Source: Thermovibrio ammonificans HB-1
Lineage (GTDB): Bacteria; Aquificota; Aquificia; Desulfurobacteriales; Desulfurobacteriaceae
Direction: 5' to 3'
DNA length: 64,000 bases
Assembly: GCF_000185805.1 (NCBI RefSeq)
Contig: NC_014926.1
Span: 83,501 to 147,500, forward strand
The notes under the pieces are model-generated. The model did not search any database and was not told where the DNA came from. It worked only from the letters and a program-made list of their open reading frames with translations. Position 1 is the stretch's first letter; the number at the start of each line of letters is the position of its first letter. The position numbers were made by a program, and so were the translations under genes. Shown in pieces: positions 41,599-50,263 of this stretch.

Positions 41599-42462
41599 AT
41601 GGTAAGGTTTGAGCCCTCCTTCTTCACCCGGAGGAACAGAGATATAGACGAAGTTACCCTTAGGGCCTTAGCCCGTGAGGTGAGGAAGGACATACTCAAA
41701 ATGACCTCTGAGGCCCAGTCGGGGCACCCCGGCGGAGCCATGTCTGCGGCCGACATAATAGTCACCCTCTACTACTACAAAATGCGTCACAACCCCGAAA
41801 ACCCCAAGTGGGAAGAGAGAGACCGCTTTGTCCTCTCTAAGGGACACGTCTGCCCGGCCCTCTACTCGGTGCTTGCCCGCACCGGCTACTTCCCCCTGGA
41901 GAAACTCCACGAGTTCAGGAGGCTCGACGGAGACCTCCAGGGCCACCCCGACATGCACAAAACGCCGGGAATAGAGATAAGCACCGGTAGCTTGGGTCAC
42001 GGTATCGGTGCGGCCGTTGGAATGGCCATGGGGCTGAAGCTGAGCGGAAGCGACAGCAAGGTTTACTGTATGATAGGCGACGGTGAAGCCCAGGAGGGCA
42101 GCGTTTGGGAAGCCTCAATGGCGGCCTCCCACTACAACCTTGACAACCTCGTTGTAATTCTCGACAACAACAACCTCCAGATAGACGGCCCCGTAGACGA
42201 GGTGATGTCCATCTACCCGGCGGTTGAGAAGTGGAAGGCCTTCGGCTGGCACGTTGTTGAGATAAACGGCCACGACTTTAAAGAGATAAAAGCTGCCCTT
42301 GATGAGGCGGACACGGTGAAGTACAAGCCGACTATGATTATCGCCAAAACCGTTAAGGGTAAGGGGGTCTCCTTCATGGAGAACAGGGCCGAGTGGCACG
42401 GAAAGGCCCTGCCGCCGGAGCTCCTTAAAGAAGCCCTGAAAGAGCTGGGAGAAATAGTTTAA
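41599..42462 (+). CDS. Transketolase, N-terminal subunit
   Basis: 287 residues, covering the thiamine-diphosphate-binding half of transketolase. The TPP motif is MIGDGEAQEGSVWEA to LDNNN (residues about 155-193), with SGHPGGAMSAAD near 39 and GSLGHGIGAAVGMAMG near 130. The C-terminal half is the next gene, the split arrangement of many archaea and thermophiles. Together they run the non-oxidative pentose phosphate pathway. CCGGAGG precedes the ATG. Confidence 0.95.
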   Translation: MVRFEPSFFTRRNRDIDEVTLRALAREVRKDILKMTSEAQSGHPGGAMSAADIIVTLYYYKMRHNPENPKWEERDRFVLSKGHVCPALYSVLARTGYFPLEKLHEFRRLDGDLQGHPDMHKTPGIEISTGSLGHGIGAAVGMAMGLKLSGSDSKVYCMIGDGEAQEGSVWEASMAASHYNLDNLVVILDNNNLQIDGPVDEVMSIYPAVEKWKAFGWHVVEINGHDFKEIKAALDEADTVKYKPTMIIAKTVKGKGVSFMENRAEWHGKALPPELLKEALKELGEIV

Positions 42463-42475
42463 CCCGGAGGAGAGT

Positions 42476-43411
42476 ATGGAGAAGGTAAGCCTTAGGGACG
42501 CCTACGGCGATACGCTCGTTGAGCTCGGCAGGGAGGATGAACGGATAGTTGTCCTCGATGCCGACCTTTCCGGCTCAACGAAAACTGCCAAGTTTGCAAA
42601 AGCTTTCCCGGAGCGCTTTTTCAATATGGGAATTGCAGAGATAAACATGATGAACACCGCCGCCGGCCTTGCCACAACCGGCAAGATTCCCTTTGTGAGC
42701 ACCTTTGCCATTTTCGGAACGGGAAGGGCCTGGGAGGCGGTAAGGCAGACGATATGTTACCCGAACTTGAGCGTCAAAATCGTCTGCACTCACGGCGGCA
42801 TTACCGTAGGTGAAGACGGCGCAAGCCACCAGGCCCTTGAAGACGTTGCCAACATGAGGAACATCCCCAACATGAGGGTCATCGTTCCCGCAGACGACAT
42901 TGAGACCCGCCAGGTTATAAGGAAAATCGCCTACACTCCCGGCCCCTTCTACGTAAGGCTCACCAGGGAGAAGTTCCCGAGGATTTTCGACGAAACCTAC
43001 ACCTTTGAAATCGGTAAGGGTCACGTTCTCAGGGAGGGAGAGGACGTTACCGTAATTGCGAACGGCGTTATGACCCACTTTGCCCTTCTTGCCGCCGAGG
43101 AGCTCGAGAAGGAGGGGATTTCTGTAGAGGTTATCCATATGCCTACGGTTAAACCAATAGATAAGGAACTTATAGTAAAATCGGCCCAAAAGACGAAGGC
43201 CGTTGTAACGGCCGAAGAGCACTCTATAATCGGGGGACTGGGCTCTGCCGTTGCCGAGGTTCTCGTTGAGAACTACCCCGTGCCCATGGAGAGGCTCGGA
43301 ACTCCCGACGTTTTCGGCCGTTCCGGAAAGGGCTGGGAGCTTCTCCACTACTTCAAGCTCGACGATAAGGGTATTGTTGAGAAGGTGAAAAAAGTTTTAG
43401 AGAGGAAGTAG
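42476..43411 (+). CDS. Transketolase, C-terminal subunit
   Basis: 311 residues with the pyrimidine-binding and C-terminal transketolase domains. The catalytic Glu is in FFNMGIAEINMMNTAAGLA near residue 59, with CTHGGITVGEDGASHQALED near 102. It starts 13 bases after the N-terminal subunit, behind GGAGGAG, and ends immediately before the protease gene. Confidence 0.95.
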   Translation: MEKVSLRDAYGDTLVELGREDERIVVLDADLSGSTKTAKFAKAFPERFFNMGIAEINMMNTAAGLATTGKIPFVSTFAIFGTGRAWEAVRQTICYPNLSVKIVCTHGGITVGEDGASHQALEDVANMRNIPNMRVIVPADDIETRQVIRKIAYTPGPFYVRLTREKFPRIFDETYTFEIGKGHVLREGEDVTVIANGVMTHFALLAAEELEKEGISVEVIHMPTVKPIDKELIVKSAQKTKAVVTAEEHSIIGGLGSAVAEVLVENYPVPMERLGTPDVFGRSGKGWELLHYFKLDDKGIVEKVKKVLERK

Positions 43412-44719
43412 ATGAAAAAGGCCGTCAAGCTCTCCCTCTTTGTTCTCTTCTTCCTTGCCGCCGTAGTTCTGATAGGGAAACACTCGGTGGTTTCCATAGC
43501 AAGGGCCTCTCAGGACTCTCAGCAGGAGCTGAAGTACATAAGGCTCTTTATGGAGGCCTACCAGCTGGTTAAGGAGAAGTACGTTGAACCTAAAACCCCC
43601 AAGACCCTCTTTGAGGGTGCGATTCAGGGAATGCTCAACAAGCTCGACCCCCACTGTACCCTCTTCACCCCCGACCAGCTTAAGGAGTTTCAGGTTGAAA
43701 CCAGCGGTGAGTTTGGGGGCCTCGGCATTCAGATTACCAAGACTAAAGACGGCCGGCTGATGATAATAGCTCCCATAGAGGGCACTCCTGCCTACAAGGC
43801 GGGTATAAAGCCCGGAGACGTAATCGTTAAGATAGACGGCAAGAAGGTTACCCCCAGCATGACCCTCATGGAAGCCGTGAAGCTCATGAGGGGTAAACCG
43901 GGAACCAAGATAACCATCTGGATATGGCGTAAAGGCTGGGCCGAGCCCAAGCCCTTTACAATCACGAGGGCCGTTATAAAGATTAAGAGCGTGAAGTACC
44001 GTATACTCCCGGGGAACATAGGCTACATAAGGTTTACCATCTTCCAGAGGACCTCCGTAGACGAGTTTAAGAAGGCTCTTGAGGCCCTGAAGAAGCACAA
44101 AGGGCTTCAGGGCATTATCGTTGACCTGAGGAACAACCCGGGAGGTCTCCTCGATTCGGCCGTTGCCATAAGCGACTTCTTCCTTCCCAAAGGAGACCTT
44201 ATCGTTTACACGAAGGGGCGCATCCCCGAGAGCGTTAAGAGCTACTACTCCCTCCACAACCCCGTGATACCCACCGACATTCCGGTTGTGATGCTCGTTA
44301 ACGGGGGAACTGCAAGCGCCGCCGAGATTCTCACCGGAGCCCTGAGGTACAACGACAGGGCCGTTGTTGTAGGTGAGAAAACCTTCGGTAAGGGCTCCGT
44401 TCAGACCCTCTACCCCTTGGATATGGGCTACGCAATCAAGATAACAACGGCCAAGTACTACATGCCCAATCACCAGTGTATAGACGGTAAGGGGATTAAG
44501 CCCGACATAGAGGTGAAGCTCTCCAAAGAGGACATAGAGTTCTTCAAGAAGGAGGCCAAAGAGGTTGAGGCCCACCCTGAGAAGACCGAAGAGGTGAGGA
44601 AGCAGCAGGAGAAGTGGATAGACGCCCAGCTTAAGAGGGCTATGGAGGTTATAAAGGAGTTCCACCTCTTTAAGATGATGGAGTCTCCCAAGGGCAAGGA
44701 GGGTAAAAAGGCGGCATGA
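43412..44719 (+). CDS. S41 C-terminal-processing (tail-specific) protease
   Basis: 435 residues. N-terminal membrane anchor or signal (about 5-25), PDZ domain (GEFGGLGIQITKTKDG and GTPAYKAGIKPGDVIVKIDG, about 100-180), and the S41 domain with VDLRNNPGGLLDSAV, the catalytic Ser in NGGTASAAEILTGAL near 297, and Lys in GEKTFGKGSVQ near 322. It acts in the periplasm. The extended charged C-terminal helix (EVEAHPEKTEEVRKQQEK) is common in the CtpA-like group. Its ATG abuts the previous stop. Confidence 0.94.
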   Translation: MKKAVKLSLFVLFFLAAVVLIGKHSVVSIARASQDSQQELKYIRLFMEAYQLVKEKYVEPKTPKTLFEGAIQGMLNKLDPHCTLFTPDQLKEFQVETSGEFGGLGIQITKTKDGRLMIIAPIEGTPAYKAGIKPGDVIVKIDGKKVTPSMTLMEAVKLMRGKPGTKITIWIWRKGWAEPKPFTITRAVIKIKSVKYRILPGNIGYIRFTIFQRTSVDEFKKALEALKKHKGLQGIIVDLRNNPGGLLDSAVAISDFFLPKGDLIVYTKGRIPESVKSYYSLHNPVIPTDIPVVMLVNGGTASAAEILTGALRYNDRAVVVGEKTFGKGSVQTLYPLDMGYAIKITTAKYYMPNHQCIDGKGIKPDIEVKLSKEDIEFFKKEAKEVEAHPEKTEEVRKQQEKWIDAQLKRAMEVIKEFHLFKMMESPKGKEGKKAA

Positions 44720-45339
44720 TTTTTACCCTCCACGGCTGGAGCTTCAGCTCCTCCGTTTGGGAAGGAACGCCCTTCTCTTCGGCAAACCACCTGGAGCTCC
44801 CCGGTCACGGGGAGTCTCCCTTTCTCTCTACCGACCTTCCGGAGCTCTCTGCCGAAGTTGCCTCTCTCCTTCCGAACGGTGTAACGCTTGTGGGTTGGTC
44901 GCTGGGGGCCTCCGTTGCCCTTTTAACGGCGGCCCTCTATCCCCAAAAGGTGGCCCGGCTGGTTCTGCTCGCTCCCACCGTTAAGTTTTCGGGGGTTTCT
45001 CAGCCCGAGGTCGTTGTTAAGCGGTTCTTGAAACGGCTGAGAAGGAACTTTAGTGAAGGGGTCTCCTTCTTCAGGGAGTTCTGCTCAGAGGAAGCTCCCC
45101 CTGTAGGGGAAAAGCTCAACCCGGAGAGGGCTGTGAGGCTCCTTGAATCTTTCTGTGGGCTTGACCTTACCCGTTACGCCTCTAAGGTGAAGGCTCCCTG
45201 CTTTATCGCCGTTGGCGATGAAGACCGCGTTACCTGCCTTGAAGGGGCTTACGGCCTTTTTCGGGTTCTCCCGAAGGCAACCTTGAGAGTTCTTCCGGGG
45301 GCCGACCACTACACCCTTCTTCGGAGACTCTCCTTCTGA
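44716..45339 (+). CDS. bioH: Alpha/beta hydrolase, BioH-like
   Basis: 207 residues, short for BioH (about 250). The catalytic triad can be read: Ser62 in VGWSLGAS, Asp168 in VGDEDRV, His198 in GADHYTL. The HGWSFSSSVW opening and LELPGHGES are BioH-like. BioH releases pimeloyl-ACP in biotin synthesis, but no other bio genes are near, so general esterase is an alternative. It overlaps ctpA by 4 bases at its start and the convergent rapZ by 110 bases at its end. Confidence 0.75.
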   Translation: MIFTLHGWSFSSSVWEGTPFSSANHLELPGHGESPFLSTDLPELSAEVASLLPNGVTLVGWSLGASVALLTAALYPQKVARLVLLAPTVKFSGVSQPEVVVKRFLKRLRRNFSEGVSFFREFCSEEAPPVGEKLNPERAVRLLESFCGLDLTRYASKVKAPCFIAVGDEDRVTCLEGAYGLFRVLPKATLRVLPGADHYTLLRRLSF

Positions 45340-46198
45340 CCCCCTGTTCCCTGTGCTCCACGAATATCTGAAACTCGGGAAACTCTCTGGCAACCTCCTC
45401 TGCCAGAATTTCTGCAAAGGCCACCGACCTGTGCTGACCGCCGGTGCAGCCTACGGCGTAGGTTACGTAGGCTTTGCCCTCTTTTTCGTACTGGGGTAGC
45501 GTGAAGAGCACGAGCTCCTTTATCTTCTTTAGGGCCTCTTGGGATTCGGGGAATCGGAAGATGTAATCCGCTACCTCTTGGTCCATGCCGGTTTTCCTCT
45601 TGAGCTCGGGAACGAAGTGGGGGTTCGGAAGGAAGCGCACGTCGAAGACGTTGTCGGCGGTTTGGGGAACGCCGAACTTGAAGCCGAACGACAGAAAAGT
45701 TACTTGAAGTTGGGGCTTTTGGAGGAGGAGAAGCTCTTTGATGAGCCTTTTGAGGTCGTGAACAGTTAGGTTCGTTGTATCTATGGTTCTGTCAAAGAGG
45801 GAGAAGAGCTTCTCGTAAACCTCCTTTTCCCTCTCTATGAGCTCCTCTAAGTTTTTATCCGGGTAGAACCGCTGGAACGGGTGGGGTCTTCTGGTTTCCT
45901 TGAACCTGTTGAGGAGCTTCTCCTTCCTTGCGGTCAGGTACCATATGGAAAGGTTTGGGTGGCGCTCTTTGAGCCGCGAGAAGAGCTCTCTGGCCTTCTG
46001 TTCAAACTCCGGGCTCCTTGCGTCAACAACCAGAACAGCCTTCTCTATTTTGGAGCTCTCCTCTATGAGGTCTATCAGCTCCTCAACCAGCGACAGGGGT
46101 ATGTTGTCTATTGCGTAGAACCCGAGGTCTTCCAGGTGGCGAAGGGCGCTTGTCTTCCCCGCCCCCGACTCTCCGGTTAGAACAACTATCTGCTTCAT
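45230..46198 (-). CDS. rapZ: RapZ/YvcJ-family nucleotide-binding protein
   Basis: 322 residues. Walker A GESGAGKT (9-16), FYAIDNIPLSLVEELI, VDARSPEFEQKARELFSRL, and the C-terminal LSFGFKFGVPQTADNVFDVRFLPNP and VGCTGGQHRSVAFAEILAEE blocks are diagnostic. RapZ regulates glucosamine-6-phosphate synthase through small RNAs in E. coli; elsewhere the role is less clear. The usual family ends near residue 286; the last 36 or so residues are encoded opposite the 3' end of the BioH gene. The ATG overlaps the previous stop by 4 bases. Confidence 0.92.
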   Translation of the reverse strand: MKQIVVLTGESGAGKTSALRHLEDLGFYAIDNIPLSLVEELIDLIEESSKIEKAVLVVDARSPEFEQKARELFSRLKERHPNLSIWYLTARKEKLLNRFKETRRPHPFQRFYPDKNLEELIEREKEVYEKLFSLFDRTIDTTNLTVHDLKRLIKELLLLQKPQLQVTFLSFGFKFGVPQTADNVFDVRFLPNPHFVPELKRKTGMDQEVADYIFRFPESQEALKKIKELVLFTLPQYEKEGKAYVTYAVGCTGGQHRSVAFAEILAEEVAREFPEFQIFVEHREQGVRRRVSEEGCSGRPPEELSRLPSGEPEKGRKPLQGR

Positions 46199-46983
46199 CT
46201 CAGCCTTACCGCCTTAACGGTGTTCATCATGAACTCGGGGATGAGCAGCACTCCCCTGTAGTAACCTATGTCTGCCGGCGATATGAGGTTGGAGACAACG
46301 GTAGACACCTTGCCATTTTTCAGTCTGTAAACCTTACCGGCCGAGAAGTCCGAAAAGAGTATGGAGCCGTCGGGCAGAACGACAACGCCGTCTAAATTCT
46401 TAAAGCCGCTTGCCAGAACTTTAATCTCCTTTCCCACTTGGAGGACTTTACCCCCTCCCCAGCTTACAACTATCATCTTTCCGTCTTTTGCGAAGTCTAT
46501 GCCGTTGGGGCCCTCCAACCTGTGGGTTCTTATGAACAGCTTCACCTTGTAGGTTTTCGGGTCTATCTCGTAGATTGAGTTGGTCTGGGTATCCGACACA
46601 AATACCGACTTCCCGTTGGAAGCCGTGTCGTTTAAGAACCTTGCCCCTTCAACGGGAATCACTTTAATCACCTTGCCGGTTGAAGGGTCTGCAACAACCA
46701 CCCTATCTATGTCGGCAACAAAGAGCTTCCCGTCGCAGAAGGTTATCCCTTTCGGTGCGTTTAAACCTTTAACGAACTTCTGCTTTACCACTCTGCCGTT
46801 AAGGTCGGCAAGGGTTATGTAGCCGTCTCCGTCCTTTGCGTCGGGCGGCAGGTTGCCGATGTTCGAGATGTATATTTTTCCCATGTAGCCTTGGGCACTT
46901 TCGGGGGTTTTTATCCCCTGGTTGATGCTGAACATCACCGTTGCCGCCGTTACGGCCGCAACTGCACCTGTTATTAGCCCCAT
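46195..46983 (-). CDS. SMP-30/NHL-like six-bladed beta-propeller protein, membrane-anchored
   Basis: 262 residues. An N-terminal hydrophobic segment (residues 3-19) suggests export or anchoring. The remainder is beta-propeller repeats (GLNAPKGITFCDGKLFVADIDRVVV, RLEGPNGIDFAKDGKMIVVSW, NLDGVVVLPDGSILFSDFSAG) as in SMP-30/gluconolactonase-like proteins. Function unassigned. The start overlaps the nadK stop by 10 bases, and the stop overlaps rapZ by 4, so it belongs to the dnaC-nadK-rapZ run. Confidence 0.8.
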   Translation of the reverse strand: MGLITGAVAAVTAATVMFSINQGIKTPESAQGYMGKIYISNIGNLPPDAKDGDGYITLADLNGRVVKQKFVKGLNAPKGITFCDGKLFVADIDRVVVADPSTGKVIKVIPVEGARFLNDTASNGKSVFVSDTQTNSIYEIDPKTYKVKLFIRTHRLEGPNGIDFAKDGKMIVVSWGGGKVLQVGKEIKVLASGFKNLDGVVVLPDGSILFSDFSAGKVYRLKNGKVSTVVSNLISPADIGYYRGVLLIPEFMMNTVKAVRLR

Positions 46984-47867
46984 TTCAGCTTCTCCCTAAG
47001 AGTTTGGTAGTAGGACTTCCTCGGGTCCCTCAGTATCAGCAGGTCGTAGGGGGAGCGGGTTATCTCTATAACATCGCCGGGGCGAAGCTCTATCCCCTCC
47101 TGTCCGTCGAAAACAACCATCACGTTCTCGCTGTCGCTCTTTAGGCTCGCCGTTATACAGGTCTCCCCTTTTAAGACCAGCGGCCTTAAAGTTAGAGTGT
47201 GGGGACATATCGGAGTTAAGAGCATTGCGTTTAGGGTCGGAATGAGAATCGGGCCGCCGGCCGAGAGGGAGTAGGCCGTTGAGCCGGTAGGCGTTGCCAC
47301 GATTACCCCGTCTCCCCTAAAGGTTGTCAGGTACTCTCCGTCGGCTTTCAGCTCAACCTCTATTATCCTGCCGAGGGTGTCCCTCTTTATCGCCACCTCG
47401 TTAACGCACCTGTAAATTGAGATGTGGCCGTTCCTCCTTGAAACCTTCACCCTTATAACCGGCCTGTTCTCAAGGAGGAACTCCCCCCTCATTAAACGCT
47501 CTATGCACTCCTCAATCTCGGATATGGAGATTTCGGTTAAAAAACCCAAAGTGCCGAAGTTTATTCCCAGCAGGGGAACGGGACGCTTATCTACCAGCTT
47601 TGCAACCGTCAGAAAGGTTCCGTCTCCCCCTAAAACCAGGATAACGTCTACCTTGTCGGGCAGCAGGAGTCTGTCTATGACTTTTGCCACTTTTCTGCAG
47701 CGGCTGTCGTTGACCAGCCTGCAGCTCTCCTCGTCGGTGAACACCTTTACCGGGAACTCCGAGAGCTTCTTTAAAACCCTCTTCACCCCTTCTGCACTCT
47801 CGGGCTTTGTGGGGTTTGCTATCACTCCTACGCTCTTATAGGCCGGCTGCCTCTTTTCTCCTGTCAT
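46974..47867 (-). CDS. nadK: NAD kinase
   Basis: 297 residues. ATP-dependent conversion of NAD to NADP. VGVIANPTKPESAE opening, the GGDGT motif in LVLGGDGTFLTVAK near residue 78, GINFGTLGFLTEI near 98 and GDGVIVATPTGSTAYSLSAGGPI near 180. The 32-base overlap with the end of dnaC and 10-base overlap with the next gene mark an operon. Confidence 0.96.
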   Translation of the reverse strand: MTGEKRQPAYKSVGVIANPTKPESAEGVKRVLKKLSEFPVKVFTDEESCRLVNDSRCRKVAKVIDRLLLPDKVDVILVLGGDGTFLTVAKLVDKRPVPLLGINFGTLGFLTEISISEIEECIERLMRGEFLLENRPVIRVKVSRRNGHISIYRCVNEVAIKRDTLGRIIEVELKADGEYLTTFRGDGVIVATPTGSTAYSLSAGGPILIPTLNAMLLTPICPHTLTLRPLVLKGETCITASLKSDSENVMVVFDGQEGIELRPGDVIEITRSPYDLLILRDPRKSYYQTLREKLKWG

Positions 47868-48519
47868 CTCCGCTCACCTGCACTATGGTACACATATCGT
47901 AGATTCTCGACTCCGTCCTGTGGTCGAACTTCCCTCCCAGGGAGTCCGGAGAGGGGTCGCCCACCGTTAGGTTGGTTGTTATGAAAGTCGGCAAACACTG
48001 GGAGTACCTGTGGTTGATTATCTCTGCCAGGAGGTCTCTGGCCCACTCGGTATTCCTCTCGGCCCCTACGTCGTCTAAAACGAGGAAGGGGGCGTTCCTT
48101 ATCTCCTCCAGCTTCTCCCCTATTGGGAGCCTCTGCTCCATCATGAGCTTGAGCTCCACCAGAAGGTCGCGAAAGTCGCAGAAGAAGCCCTTTAACCCCT
48201 TTGCCGTTATTATGTTCCTCAGGGTCGCCACCGCAAGGTGGGTTTTACCGGTTCCGGGAGTGCCAAAGAGTAGAACCCCCTTCTTGGTAAAGGGGAAGAG
48301 CTGAACGAACTCTTTACACACCTTAAGGGCCCTTAACTGGTCCCTCGTTTTCGGGTAGTAGTTCTTGAAGCGGCACTGCCTATACCGGGGCGGTATGCCG
48401 GCCGACTCAAGGTAGGCCTTTACGCTTTTAGAGAAGGTGCACTGACACCTTTTAACGAACTGCTTCCCCTCTTTTGTAACCAGAATCCAGCCGCTGCCGC
48501 CACAGATTTGACACTCCAA
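47836..48519 (-). CDS. dnaC: DnaC/IstB-type AAA+ ATPase with N-terminal zinc site
   Basis: 227 residues. The N-terminus has CQICGG and KRCQCTF (Cys4, Cys7, and a CxC near 25), a zinc-binding pattern typical of DnaC/DnaI-like helicase loaders. Walker A is FGTPGTGKTHLAV near residue 85 and Walker B LVLDDVGAERNTEWAR near 143. It probably loads the replicative helicase. There is no transposase nearby, which argues against IstB. Confidence 0.88.
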   Translation of the reverse strand: MECQICGGSGWILVTKEGKQFVKRCQCTFSKSVKAYLESAGIPPRYRQCRFKNYYPKTRDQLRALKVCKEFVQLFPFTKKGVLLFGTPGTGKTHLAVATLRNIITAKGLKGFFCDFRDLLVELKLMMEQRLPIGEKLEEIRNAPFLVLDDVGAERNTEWARDLLAEIINHRYSQCLPTFITTNLTVGDPSPDSLGGKFDHRTESRIYDMCTIVQVSGDDRRKEAAGL

Positions 48520-48579
48520 CGGATACCCCGTAGATTACTCTTAGCGTAGCTTCCTTAATTATAGTCCCGGGAGTTGTTT

Positions 48580-49650
48580 ATGAACCGTTTAGCCGAAAAA
48601 GTCCTGAGTGGGGAGCGTATAACGGCGGAGGAGGCCCTTGAGCTTCTCAACGCCGACCTTCTCACCCTCGGTCAGCTTGCAAACTTCGTAAGGAACAGGA
48701 AGCACCCCGAGAGGGAGGTAACCTTCGTAATAGACAGGAACATTAACTACACCAACGTTTGCGTCTGCAGGTGTCGGTTCTGCGCCTTTTACAGGGATAA
48801 AGGGGCTCCCGACGCCTACGTTATAGAGCGGGAGGAGCTCCGCCGCAAGATAGTGGAGACCATCCAGCTGGGGGGAACGGCCATCCTCCTGCAGGGAGGT
48901 CTTCACCCCGACCTCGGTATAGAGTTCTACGAGGAGCTCCTTAGGTTTATAAAGGGGGAGTTCCCCCAGATTCACGTTCACGGCTTTTCGGCTCCGGAAA
49001 TCGTCCACATAGCTCGGGTCTCAAACCTAACCGTTGAAGAGGTTATAAGGCGGCTTAAAAGGGCCGGCTTGGGCTCTATTCCCGGAGGCGGTGCCGAGAT
49101 ACTAACCGACAGGGTCAGGCAGCAGATTGCCCCGAACAAAATAAAAACTAAGGAGTGGCTTGAGGTTCACAGAACCGCCCACAAACTCGGCCTCCGGACA
49201 ACGGCAACCATGATGTTCGGGAGCCTCGATACCGACGAGGATATCGTTGAGCACCTCTCCGTTATAAGGGAGCTTCAAGACGAAACCGGCGGCTTTACCG
49301 CCTTTATCCCGTGGAGCTACCAGCCCGACAACACCGAGCTGGGCAGGCAGGTTAAGGAGAAGGCCAGCGGTGAGCGTTACCTGAAGGTGCTGGCCCTGTC
49401 GAGGATTTTCCTCGATAACTTCGACAACGTTCAGGCCTCCTGGGTTACCCAGGGTGGCAAAATGGCCCAGGTTGCCCTGAAATTCGGGGCCAACGACTTC
49501 GGCTCCCTTATGATAGAGGAGAACGTTGTTGCGGCCGCCGGCGTGAAGTTCCGGCTCCCCCTGTCGGAAATCATCAGGCTCATAAAGGACGCCGGCTACA
49601 GGCCCGTTCAGAGGGATACCCTTTACAGGAAGCTCAGGTACTTCGACTGA
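48580..49650 (+). CDS. mqnC: Cyclic dehypoxanthinyl futalosine synthase (radical SAM)
   Basis: 356 residues from ATG 48580 (GGGAG 6 bases before; TTG 48574 touches it). The cluster motif is CVCRCRFCAF near residue 60 (CxxxCxxC), followed by LLQGGLHPDLGIEFYEELL and FIPWSYQPDNTELG. It forms a ring-closing step of futalosine-route menaquinone synthesis. Other mqn genes are not in the window. Divergent from the dnaC run; overlaps the convergent PilZ gene by 17 bases. Confidence 0.94.
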   Translation: MNRLAEKVLSGERITAEEALELLNADLLTLGQLANFVRNRKHPEREVTFVIDRNINYTNVCVCRCRFCAFYRDKGAPDAYVIEREELRRKIVETIQLGGTAILLQGGLHPDLGIEFYEELLRFIKGEFPQIHVHGFSAPEIVHIARVSNLTVEEVIRRLKRAGLGSIPGGGAEILTDRVRQQIAPNKIKTKEWLEVHRTAHKLGLRTTATMMFGSLDTDEDIVEHLSVIRELQDETGGFTAFIPWSYQPDNTELGRQVKEKASGERYLKVLALSRIFLDNFDNVQASWVTQGGKMAQVALKFGANDFGSLMIEENVVAAAGVKFRLPLSEIIRLIKDAGYRPVQRDTLYRKLRYFD

Positions 49651-50263
49651 AGCTCTCCAAAATTTGGGCCACCCGCTCTATGTAGCGGTTTATTATGAAC
49701 CCTATAAGGTTAAAGTTGGTGTTGACTATCTTGCACCCTACAACGGCTCCCCGTTTCTCCCGCTCCACCCTTACAACCTTTACCGTGAGGAAGCGGGTCT
49801 CCTGGGTCAGAAGGAGGGTCTCGCCGGCGGAGACCTTCTCCCCGTAACGCTCAACCAGCAGCTTGATTCCCGACATACTAATGTCCAGAACTTTAACCGG
49901 TATCCTCTCGCCGTTTTTCAGGTGGAGCTCAAACTCCCCCAGCTCCTCGGGGCAGAAAACGAAGCGCTCGTAGAAGCGTTTCTCCTCTATGACCTCTTCG
50001 TCCAGCTGAAATAGGCAGCTGTTTCCCTTGCACCACTTTACCTTTCCCTTTACTAAAACGGTCCGCCTACGGCTGTTCTCCTTTATGAGGAAGAACTGCC
50101 TTTTTTTGAGTATTTCCACTATTCCTGGAGGGGAAAAGCTGGTGGCCACAACCCCCTCCTCACTCTCCTCTCCCTTAAAGCTGAAGAGTATCGGAACGGT
50201 TATCTCCCTGCCGCCGGGGCACCTTACCTTGTAGTAAACCACTCCGTCGGAGCGCCTACCCAT
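49634..50263 (-). CDS. PilZ-domain c-di-GMP-binding protein
   Basis: 209 residues. A YcgR-N-like first half ([21 protein letters not shown]) and a PilZ second half. The c-di-GMP motif RxxxR appears as RFYER near residue 115 and DxSxxG as [10 protein letters not shown] near 148. It should bind c-di-GMP. The ATG lies inside the end of the chemoreceptor gene (8-base overlap), so the receptor and PilZ protein are co-made, and it may link c-di-GMP to motility. Confidence 0.85.
   Translation of the reverse strand: MGRRSDGVVYYKVRCPGGREITVPILFSFKGEESEEGVVATSFSPPGIVEILKKRQFFLIKENSRRRTVLVKGKVKWCKGNSCLFQLDEEVIEEKRFYERFVFCPEELGEFELHLKNGERIPVKVLDISMSGIKLLVERYGEKVSAGETLLLTQETRFLTVKVVRVEREKRGAVVGCKIVNTNFNLIGFIINRYIERVAQILESFSRST

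Noticed and set aside
43397..44665. 422-codon minus-strand frame opposite the S41 protease gene
   Set aside because: Exactly antisense to a clear protease gene; Gly/Leu/Tyr-rich composition is typical of reverse-strand shadows in this codon usage.
47836..48519. IstB transposition helper
   Set aside because: No transposase, terminal repeats or target duplication nearby; the zinc-site N-terminus and the nadK operon fit a helicase loader.
48580..49650. MqnE instead of MqnC
   Set aside because: The NYTNVCVCRCRFCAF region and the PWSYQPDNTELG block fit MqnC better; MqnE has a different cluster environment and substrate loop.
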